From contig JAEDNQ010000038.1 of assembly GCA_016302435.1 (NCBI GenBank), positions 1 through 15,593 of the forward strand: a DNA stretch of 15,593 bases. Direction: 5' to 3'. Of this stretch, positions 1 through 6,551 are shown piece by piece. The notes beneath the pieces were generated by a model that had not been told where the DNA came from, made no database searches, and saw only the letters and a list, made by a program, of their open reading frames with translations. Positions within the stretch are counted from its first letter, which is position 1. Each line of letters opens with the position of its first letter. This stretch comes from Bacteroidaceae bacterium. Lineage in GTDB: Bacteria > Bacteroidota > Bacteroidia > Bacteroidales > Bacteroidaceae. A program made the translations under genes and the position numbers.

Positions 1-21
1 TAATAGAACTATCATAAATAT

Positions 22-51
22 GGGCGGCAAGCATCATGATGCTTGCCGCCC
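22..51 (-). terminator. Perfect 30-base palindrome, likely transcription terminator
   Basis: Positions 22-36 are the exact reverse complement of 37-51, so RNA from either strand can form a long GC-rich hairpin with arms starting GGGCGGCAAGC. It lies 41 bases past the stop of the minus-strand secreted-protein gene. On the minus strand it is followed by an A/T-rich stretch (ATATTTATGATAG) rather than a pure T-run. On the plus strand it is followed by TGTTTTATC, so it may work in both directions for a gene left of the window. Terminator function is inferred from structure and position. Confidence 0.75.
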
Positions 52-92
52 TGTTTTATCCTCCTATATATTGGGGATTGGAGGACTGTCTG

Positions 93-3000
93 TTATCTGG
101 TCAGCACTTTGTGACCATTGATGACATAGATGCCTCCGCTCATCATGTCAGACGCTGTGATGGGCTGTCCTTGCAGGGTGTAGATGCCAGGGGCGGCTGA
201 GGGTGCGGTGATGGTGCCAATGTGGTCTGCTTCACTGTCCTTGCCGAGGTAGGTGAGGGTGAAGTTGTCGAAGATGCACCAGTCGTTGTTGATGGTGGAG
301 GTCTTTTTGATGCCTATGGTGAGGATGCCCTCGGAGCCTACGGTGCAGGGGAGCATGTTGGGGTAGAGTCCGGCACGGAAGTAGGCGCTTGACTGCTCCA
401 TGGTGTTGGGCACATAGCCGTAGTTTTTGGCCATGACTCCGAGAGCTCCTTTCTTTCCTGCCTCGTCAATGATGGAGCGGAGGACGAGAGTGGAGTCGCC
501 TGCGTAGAGGGTGGCATTGAGTCGCTCTGTGCCTGCTTTATGGGTTGTGGCTGCGTTGTCCGTAGTGCCTGAGCGGTAGAAGCCTTGGACACTGAGCAGA
601 TAGCGGCCTTCGGGCAGACCTGTCACTTTCTGATAGATGTTGAAGTTTGTATTGTACTTCTCTGCACAGTCATAGTCGACTACGGGCGCGCCTTCCCACC
701 CTTTGCCTGAGTTGCCTTCGAACGATGGGTTGACAATATGTCCCGTATAGTCTTTTTGTTCAACGAGGGGAAAGGACGCGTTCTGAACGCATACCTCACT
801 GTTTTCATCGAGATAAATTTTGACTGTTTCGTTTTTGGACAATGTGATGCTCTCCTTGACGGCTGGTGTGGCAAGTCCCTTCTGTGATATGGACACGCAG
901 ATAGTGGTCTTGGAGAGGGCTGTGACGTAGGCCGATGTCTCGTCTTCGAGCTGGGCGATGATGTTGTCTCCCTTGACCATGAGGGCGAGTGGATGAGCTA
1001 CGGAGCTGTTTTCTGCGGCTGTCAGAGTGACGGCAGAGGCATTGCCTGTGACGGTTGTAGGCTGGTAGAAGATGGGAGCCCATCCGTCGTAGCTGATGCC
1101 TGTGAGGGTGGCTGTCGGTTCGCCGCGGAAGTTGGAGGCTAAGAAGAAGGCGCATCCGTTATCGGGAGCTATGACGGCATTCCATCCTTCGGGCATGAGG
1201 CTCTTGAGCGAGAGGAGCGACTGTGCCATCTGTCGTGTGGTGGCGGCATCGATATTGCTGTAGTAGACGAGGTTGCGGCTGTCGACGGTCTCTCCTGCGC
1301 TGAGGGTGCGCGCTGTGTTGCTGTACATTGGGTAGAGCTTTGAGGTGTAGATGGAGTTGTTGGCTCCTCTGTCGCCGAAGGCTACCTTCTTGCCGTTGCC
1401 TGAGGAGATGACGCCGAGGGCATTGTCGATGTTGACCCACTGGCTATTGAGCGTGGTGAAGGTGGCTCCGTCAAGTTGCTTGTGGGCTATGTCTTCGCCT
1501 TTATCATAATATAATGTACGCGCGAGCTTCATCAGTTCGTCGGTAGAGATGGCGAGGAGTCCTCCCTTCTCGGCTGTGATGGTGGCTGCTGAGTTGGCCT
1601 TGACGTGGTCGAGGTATATGATGGCGTTGGCTGGTGTGGAGTAGATGGCGAAGCGGTTGCTGAGCGTGTTGTCGTTGGTGTTGAGTTCGCCGTTCATGAC
1701 GTAGCCGTTGCCCTTGAGCTGGTAGATGCCAGAGACTACAGGCGATGCATTGGTGCCCTTTCCCTGCACTTCGTACCATCCTGTGAGGTTGCCTGTGTTG
1801 TTGGCCCGGTATGGCACGACAATCTTGTTTTTGTCGGGGCTGTTGGCTGCGAAGTAGCCTGTGTAGGACTTCAGTCCTTTGCTCCAGGAGAAGCAGGTGA
1901 AGCGGTCGTCGGTGGCTGCGCGCACGATGTTTTGGCATGGCAGCATCTTGGCCTCACCGAAGGCTGTGTTGAAGTCGGCCCATGTGGTAGGTGTGATGTC
2001 GGCTGTGGAGAGAATGTCGTGCATGAGGTAGGTCATCATGACGCGGTGGCCTTCTACGCCCATGCGTCTTGCGCCTACGTCGGCTCTGAGCAGCCATGAG
2101 CCGTCGGTGGTGGTCTTCTGGCGAGCCTTGATGTACTTATAAGCCATGTTTTCCAACATAAGGGCATGTGGGTCCTTCTGGAAGCATGCCTGTGTGGAGT
2201 AGCTTGTTATCTGATCGTAGAGGAAGAGGCTCCAGTCGTTGCCGTTTGGCATGGCGAGTTCACCGTCTGCGAGTGCGAGCCAGTTGAGTATGCTGTCCTG
2301 CACTTCCTGGTTGTTGTGCATGAGAGCGTTTGTCTTCCATTTCTCCTCGCCATGCAGTCCTGTCTGGAACATCTTGAGGGCAAGGGCTGCCTCTCCGAGT
2401 TCTTGCATGACGACGTTTTGGTAGGAGGTGTGGAAGAGGTTGTGATTTTGGAGAGAGTAGTCGTCGTAGAGGTTCTGTCCGCGGTAGAGGTCGGCTACGG
2501 TCTTGTTGTCATACCATGGGTCGATGACGGTGGTGTTGTTGGCGTCGGATGGGTGTGAGTAGCTGTTGATGGCAAATTCGCGCAGGCGTTCAAACCATTT
2601 AGGTGCCAGTTCGTCGTTGGGGAAGAGTCCAAGTGCTGCTGCCAGCACATCGGCCTCCCATCCGTTTTCTTCTGCCTTGGTGTCGCCAGCGTAGCCAGTA
2701 GGGATGGAGCGGTTGAGCTCGTAGTTGCACTCTGCCTTGAGGAGGGCATAGATGTAACCGCGCTGCTGTTCGGTGAGTTTGTCCCACTGGAAGTAGGCTG
2801 AGTAGGCTACTGACATGGCCCAGAGGGAGGACTCCCACACGGCATCGGAGGTGGAGGTGGAGCCCCAGTAGTTGTTGCCTGAGCATACCTTGAGCTTATT
2901 GGCTTTGTGTGTGGAGTAGGCGAAGACGAGAGACTTCATGGCTATGTCTTCTATCTTCTCCCATGTGATGCCTTCGGGCAACTGGACACCGGCAGGCTTG

Positions 3001-3890
3001 CCGTATTTGACGAGGAAGGCGCATATCATGGAGAGGTCGGCGTTGGGGCGCACGCCCTTTTCGTCGTTGGCCATGGTGTTCTCTCCCTTGAAGCATCCGC
3101 AGGCTTCGCCTATGGAGTTGGGTGCTTGGCATAGCTGGAAGTCATCGACCATGTATCGGGCGAAGTTGGAGAGCATCTGCAGGAGGTCTGCCTTCATCTC
3201 GGCTTCGGATACGAAGTCAGAGTTGATGATGCCCTCGGTGAAAGATGGCACGGCTATCTCTGTGGGGTCTTCTGCCTCGGTGAAGTCGTCGGGCATCTTG
3301 AAGAGGCGGAAGTTGTCTATGAGGATGGAGCCGCCTGAGCCTGAACCGAAGTTGACGGTTAGGCCGAGGTCGATGTCGCTCTCAGTGTCGACGGTGAAGA
3401 GGAGTTCGCTTGTCGTCCACTTGTTGGGGAGTGATGTCTGGAAGGGGAGGGAAAGGCTCTCGCTGCCAGCCACGAGGTAGGCAGAGTGGGAGGACTGTGT
3501 CACGCACTTATTGTCGAGAGTAATCTTGTATTTGCCTGCTGGCAGGTGTATCTTCTGAAGCAAGGAGGCTGTGGATGCGTTCCATGCGTGGCGTATGTAG
3601 TACATCTGTGTGCCGTCGGATGGTTGGCCCGGCGCGCCGAAGTTGTTGTCTGTGGCTGTTGCCTCGGCTGTCATGATGTCGCTGACTCCATATTGTCCTG
3701 TGAGGTTCCATCCTTCAACGGTCTTGGCTGTGTAGCCGCCTCTGGTATCGTCTTTGGGGAGCGAGGCTACGTTGTCTTGTTCGAAGGATGGGTTGTTGAG
3801 ATACTGTGATGTGATGTCTGTCTGTGCATTGGTGGCTGCGGCCAATGTGAGGCAGATGAGGGTAATAGGTTTTCTCATAGGAAACAGCAT
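93..3890 (-). CDS. Large secreted multidomain protein, putative carbohydrate-active (polysaccharide lyase-like) enzyme
   Basis: This 1265-residue protein begins with an export signal (basic MRK, hydrophobic LICLTLAAA, cleavage near NAQ at 21-23), so it acts outside the inner membrane. The start may be Met1 or Met5; Met5 gives a tidier signal peptide. Residues 30-198 look like a beta-sandwich carbohydrate-binding module (NPSFE at 33-37, a GW-type turn at 60-61, IDNFRLF at 191-197). Residues about 230-635 are helical, rich in Trp, Tyr and Asn/His, with clusters such as ENGWEAD (408-414) and QNHNLFHTSYQN (481-492). Residues about 660-1035 are beta-rich. A second binding-module-like domain spans 1047-1216 (NPSFEGN at 1054-1060, CIFDNFTLTY at 1205-1214). 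The tail 1235-1265 (GIYTLQGQ, GIYVINGHKV) resembles tails of exported Prevotella proteins, possibly a type IX secretion signal. A helical barrel followed by a beta-sandwich is the plan of several polysaccharide lyases (for example PL8), so a lyase or related enzyme is plausible; I do not recognise the exact family. No SusC/SusD-like pair is nearby. Confidence 0.85.
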   Translation of the reverse strand: MLFPMRKPITLICLTLAAATNAQTDITSQYLNNPSFEQDNVASLPKDDTRGGYTAKTVEGWNLTGQYGVSDIMTAEATATDNNFGAPGQPSDGTQMYYIRHAWNASTASLLQKIHLPAGKYKITLDNKCVTQSSHSAYLVAGSESLSLPFQTSLPNKWTTSELLFTVDTESDIDLGLTVNFGSGSGGSILIDNFRLFKMPDDFTEAEDPTEIAVPSFTEGIINSDFVSEAEMKADLLQMLSNFARYMVDDFQLCQAPNSIGEACGCFKGENTMANDEKGVRPNADLSMICAFLVKYGKPAGVQLPEGITWEKIEDIAMKSLVFAYSTHKANKLKVCSGNNYWGSTSTSDAVWESSLWAMSVAYSAYFQWDKLTEQQRGYIYALLKAECNYELNRSIPTGYAGDTKAEENGWEADVLAAALGLFPNDELAPKWFERLREFAINSYSHPSDANNTTVIDPWYDNKTVADLYRGQNLYDDYSLQNHNLFHTSYQNVVMQELGEAALALKMFQTGLHGEEKWKTNALMHNNQEVQDSILNWLALADGELAMPNGNDWSLFLYDQITSYSTQACFQKDPHALMLENMAYKYIKARQKTTTDGSWLLRADVGARRMGVEGHRVMMTYLMHDILSTADITPTTWADFNTAFGEAKMLPCQNIVRAATDDRFTCFSWSKGLKSYTGYFAANSPDKNKIVVPYRANNTGNLTGWYEVQGKGTNASPVVSGIYQLKGNGYVMNGELNTNDNTLSNRFAIYSTPANAIIYLDHVKANSAATITAEKGGLLAISTDELMKLARTLYYDKGEDIAHKQLDGATFTTLNSQWVNIDNALGVISSGNGKKVAFGDRGANNSIYTSKLYPMYSNTARTLSAGETVDSRNLVYYSNIDAATTRQMAQSLLSLKSLMPEGWNAVIAPDNGCAFFLASNFRGEPTATLTGISYDGWAPIFYQPTTVTGNASAVTLTAAENSSVAHPLALMVKGDNIIAQLEDETSAYVTALSKTTICVSISQKGLATPAVKESITLSKNETVKIYLDENSEVCVQNASFPLVEQKDYTGHIVNPSFEGNSGKGWEGAPVVDYDCAEKYNTNFNIYQKVTGLPEGRYLLSVQGFYRSGTTDNAATTHKAGTERLNATLYAGDSTLVLRSIIDEAGKKGALGVMAKNYGYVPNTMEQSSAYFRAGLYPNMLPCTVGSEGILTIGIKKTSTINNDWCIFDNFTLTYLGKDSEADHIGTITAPSAAPGIYTLQGQPITASDMMSGGIYVINGHKVLTR

Positions 3891-3939
3891 TTGTGGGTTA
3901 GTTAGTTGTGGTAGAGTTCTAAATATCTCCCGCTGTTAT

Positions 3940-3986
3940 GCAGATTCAGCCCTTGCCTCCAAGGGGGGATAGGGAGCTGAATCTGC
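3940..3986 (-). promoter_or_regulatory. Two-tier stem-loop between aspC-like gene and secreted-protein gene
   Basis: Positions 3940-3950 (GCAGATTCAGC) and 3976-3986 are exact reverse complements, forming an 11-bp outer stem. Inside it, CCCTTG (3950-3955) pairs with CAAGGG (3960-3965) around a four-base loop. The element sits 26 bases past the aminotransferase stop and 49 bases before the secreted-protein start, both on the minus strand. No T-run follows on the minus strand, so it is not a textbook intrinsic terminator; it could be an mRNA-processing, stability or attenuation element that lowers expression of the downstream gene. I see no clear TAnnTTTG box in this gap. The structure is seen; the role is inference. 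Confidence 0.45.
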
Positions 3987-4012
3987 TGTAGGGATAAAGA
4001 GAGTATGGGGTA

Positions 4013-5206
4013 TCACTTGAGGCGTGCGAGGGCCTCCTTGATGCGCTTCATTGACTCGACGATATTTTCGTCTGAAGTGGCGTAGCTGATGCGGAAGCAT
4101 TCTGGAGATCCGAAGGCATCGCCGCCGACGGCTGCCACGTGGCCTACCTCAAGGAGGTACATAGCGAAGTCGGTAGAATTGTTGATTGTACGCTCACCGT
4201 CGGTCTTGCCGAAGTAGCTTGAGCACTTAGGGAAGAGGTAGAAGGCTCCCTGTGGTTCGTTGACCTCAAGACCTGGAATCTCCTTGGCAAGGCTCACCAC
4301 GAGGTTGCGGCGACGCTCAAAGGCCTGACGCATGTCTTCTACGCACTGCTGGTCGCCGGCGAAGGCTGCTTCGGCAGCTTTCTGTGACACGGAGCATGGA
4401 CCTGAGGTGTACTGTCCCTGAAGTTTGTTGCATCCCTTGACTATCCATTCGGGAGCGGCGATGAAGCCTATGCGCCATCCTGTCATGGCGTATGCTTTAG
4501 AGACGCCGTTGATGATGACCACGCGGTCTTTGATGTCGTCGAACTCTGCCATGGAGGCGTGTTTGCCCACGTAGTTGATGTGCTCGTATATTTCGTCGGC
4601 GATGACGATGACGCGCTCATGCTTGAGGAGGACGTTTTTGAGGCCTTCGAGTTCTTCCTTGCTGTAGACTGAGCCTGTAGGGTTGCTTGGTGAGCAGAGG
4701 ATGAGAGCACGTGTCTTTGGTGTGATGGCTGCTTCGAGTTGCTGTGGTGTGATCTTGAAGTCTTGTTCGATAGGAGCTTCCACGAAGACTGGTGTGCCTT
4801 CGGCGAGGAGCACCATCTGAGGGTATGACACCCAGTATGGGGCAGGTATGATGACCTCGTCGCCTGCGTTGACGAGAGCCATGATGGCATTGCAGACTGA
4901 CTGCTTAGCTCCGTTGGAGCAGAGTATCTGTGAGGGTTTGTAGTCGAGTCCGTTCTCGTTCTTGAGTTTGTTGGCGATGGCGTTCTTGAGTTCTGGGTAG
5001 CCAGGCACTGGGCTGTAGCGGCTGTAGTTCTCTTCTACTGCCTTGATGGCTGCAGCCTTGATGTGGTCGGGAGTGTTGAAGTCGGGTTCGCCGACGCTGA
5101 GGTTGATGATGTCTATGCCCTGGGCTTTGAGCTCGGAGCTCTTCTGACTCATAGCGAGTGTGGCAGAAGGTGAGAGACGGTTGAGTCTGTCTGAAAGTGT
5201 TTGCAT
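4013..5206 (-). CDS. aspC: Class I PLP-dependent aminotransferase, aspartate aminotransferase-like
   Basis: This 397-residue cytoplasmic enzyme matches the bacterial subgroup Ib aspartate aminotransferases, which move the amino group from aspartate (in some members also prephenate) to 2-oxoglutarate using pyridoxal phosphate. Expected landmarks are present: GAKQ at 99-102 for phosphate and ring contacts, Trp125 in PAPYWVSYP, SNPTG at 174-178 (Asn175), ADEIY at 203-207 (Asp204 to the pyridine nitrogen, Tyr207), the Schiff-base lysine Lys237 in GVSKAYAMTGWRIGF (234-248), and Arg372 in FRISYA for the substrate alpha-carboxylate. Length and start are normal for the family. It follows ribBA on the same strand after 127 bases that contain short repeats, so it may share the upstream transcript or have its own signal there. 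Substrate choice within the family cannot be settled from sequence alone; the gene symbol is the usual one for this subgroup. Confidence 0.93.
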   Translation of the reverse strand: MQTLSDRLNRLSPSATLAMSQKSSELKAQGIDIINLSVGEPDFNTPDHIKAAAIKAVEENYSRYSPVPGYPELKNAIANKLKNENGLDYKPSQILCSNGAKQSVCNAIMALVNAGDEVIIPAPYWVSYPQMVLLAEGTPVFVEAPIEQDFKITPQQLEAAITPKTRALILCSPSNPTGSVYSKEELEGLKNVLLKHERVIVIADEIYEHINYVGKHASMAEFDDIKDRVVIINGVSKAYAMTGWRIGFIAAPEWIVKGCNKLQGQYTSGPCSVSQKAAEAAFAGDQQCVEDMRQAFERRRNLVVSLAKEIPGLEVNEPQGAFYLFPKCSSYFGKTDGERTINNSTDFAMYLLEVGHVAAVGGDAFGSPECFRISYATSDENIVESMKRIKEALARLK

Positions 5207-5274
5207 ATTGTGGTATGTGTGTTAAGTTGTTGATGTGTCTGTTTTTTTTGATGGGCTGGGGTATGGGTGAGCCC

Positions 5275-5328
5275 GGAATGTCCAGAGAGTCTGGAATGTC
5301 CGAAGAACCCGGAATGTCTGGAATGTGC
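5275..5328. repeat. Six 9-base units (GGAATGTCC-like) in the leader of aspC
   Basis: On the plus strand, six consecutive 9-base units run GGAATGTCC, AGAGAGTCT, GGAATGTCC, GAAGAACCC, GGAATGTCT, GGAATGTGC. GGAATGT therefore recurs at 5275, 5293, 5311 and 5320, spaced 18, 18 and 9. The larger register is about 36 bases: GAGCCCGGAATGTC at 5269 and GAACCCGGAATGTC at 5305. Reading the minus strand, the array lies between the ribBA stop and the aspC start, so it would be in the aspC leader or promoter. CCAGA and TCTGG (5282-5294) can also form a short hairpin. Whether it is a protein-binding array or only a slippage-prone repeat is unknown. Confidence 0.75.
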
Positions 5329-5333
5329 GTTCG

Positions 5334-6551
5334 TTACTTGTTGAAGTGGAGCGTGTGTCCCATGCGCTCTTTCTTTGTGTGGAGGTAGCGCTCGTTGTAG
5401 GGAGTGGGTATGGTCTCTATGGGCACGTTTTCCACTATCTCGAGTCCGTAGCCTTCGAGGCCGACACGTTTGACGGGATTGTTGGTGAGGAGGCGTATCT
5501 TGCTCACTCCTATCTCGCGGAGGATTTGTGCGCCTACACCGTAGTCGCGCAGGTCGGGGTCGAAGCCGAGGTGTATGTTGGCGTCTACGGTGTCGAGTCC
5601 TTCTTCCTGGAGCTTATATGCCGCTATCTTGTTCATGAGGCCAATGCCTCTGCCTTCCTGTATGAGGTATACGATGGCTCCCTTGCCTTCTTTTTCTATG
5701 AGCTGCATGGACTTGTGGAGTTGTTCACCGCAGTCGCATCGCTGGCTGGCGAAGATGTCGCCTGTGGCGCAGCTGGAGTGCATGCGCACGAGGACGGGTT
5801 CGTCCTTCTCCCATGTGCCCTTGATGAGCGCGACATGTTCGAGTCCGTTGCTCTTTTGGCGGAAGGGGATGATGCGGAAGTGGCCGTAGGCTGTGGGCAT
5901 GTCGGCTTCGACGCCTTTCTCCACGAGGCTCTCCTGCTGGAGTCGGTAGGCTATGAGGTCTTTTATCTGTATGAGCTTCATGCCGTGCTCGCGTGCTTTA
6001 GCTATGAGCTCTGGCATACGTGCCATGGTGCCGTCAGGATTGAGAATCTCGATGAGGGCTGCTGCTGGCTTGAGGCCAGCCAGACGGGCGAGGTCGATGG
6101 CGGCTTCTGTGTGGCCTGCACGGCGGAGCACTCCCTTGTCTTGGGCGTAGAGGGGGTTGATGTGTCCCGGGCGGCCGAAGTCGCTTGGCTTGGCGGCTGG
6201 ATTGGCGAGCCACTGGATGGTGGCTGCTCGGTCGTGGGCGCTGACGCCAGTGGTGCATCCTTCGAGCTTGTCTACTGTCACGGTGAAGGGTGTGCCGAGC
6301 ATGGAGGTGTTGTCTTCCACCTGATGTGGCAGTTCCAGCTCCTTGGCTCGTGAGATGGTTATGGGTGTGCAGAGCACTCCGCGTCCTTCTTTCAGCATGA
6401 AGTTGACCTTTTCGGGAGTTATCATCTCGGCTGGCGTGATGAAGTCTCCTTCATTCTCTCTGTCTTCGTCGTCGACAACGATGACGAACTTGCCTTGTCG
6501 GAAATCCTCTATGGCGTCTTCGATTTTACTGAACTGAAATGATGTTTCCAT
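5334..6551 (-). CDS. ribBA: Bifunctional 3,4-dihydroxy-2-butanone 4-phosphate synthase / GTP cyclohydrolase II
   Basis: This 405-residue enzyme catalyses the two entry reactions of riboflavin synthesis: ribulose 5-phosphate to dihydroxybutanone phosphate (N-terminal RibB half, about 1-205) and GTP to the diaminopyrimidine intermediate (C-terminal RibA half, about 206-405). RibB signatures are the acidic loop DDEDRENEGD (27-36), TGVSAHDRAATI (101-112) and GHTEAAIDLARLAG (146-159). RibA signatures are the zinc cysteines Cys261, Cys272 and Cys274 in CATGDIFASQRCDC, then QEGRGIGL (298-305), DLRDYGVGAQIL (333-344) and LTNNPVKRVGLEGYGL (355-370). Both halves look intact. The start codon lies inside the end of the upstream permease gene (26-base overlap), so translational coupling is likely. 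I see no FMN riboswitch upstream; the leader is occupied by the permease coding sequence. Confidence 0.97.
   Translation of the reverse strand: METSFQFSKIEDAIEDFRQGKFVIVVDDEDRENEGDFITPAEMITPEKVNFMLKEGRGVLCTPITISRAKELELPHQVEDNTSMLGTPFTVTVDKLEGCTTGVSAHDRAATIQWLANPAAKPSDFGRPGHINPLYAQDKGVLRRAGHTEAAIDLARLAGLKPAAALIEILNPDGTMARMPELIAKAREHGMKLIQIKDLIAYRLQQESLVEKGVEADMPTAYGHFRIIPFRQKSNGLEHVALIKGTWEKDEPVLVRMHSSCATGDIFASQRCDCGEQLHKSMQLIEKEGKGAIVYLIQEGRGIGLMNKIAAYKLQEEGLDTVDANIHLGFDPDLRDYGVGAQILREIGVSKIRLLTNNPVKRVGLEGYGLEIVENVPIETIPTPYNERYLHTKKERMGHTLHFNK

Noticed and set aside
22..51. Palindrome as a mobile-element end or attachment site
   Set aside because: No transposase, integrase or second copy is in the window; position just after a stop codon fits a terminator better.
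5275..5328. Possible CRISPR array
   Set aside because: Units are only nine bases, contiguous and without spacers; no cas genes are present.
5197..5388. A 63-codon plus-strand frame with GMSxE repeats
   Set aside because: The repeats merely translate the nine-base DNA array ahead of aspC, and the frame runs into the 3' end of ribBA. Better explained as non-coding repeat.
5325..6353. A 342-codon plus-strand open frame
   Set aside because: It is antisense to ribBA, whose motifs are complete; the frame stays open because of the biased codon composition of the real gene.
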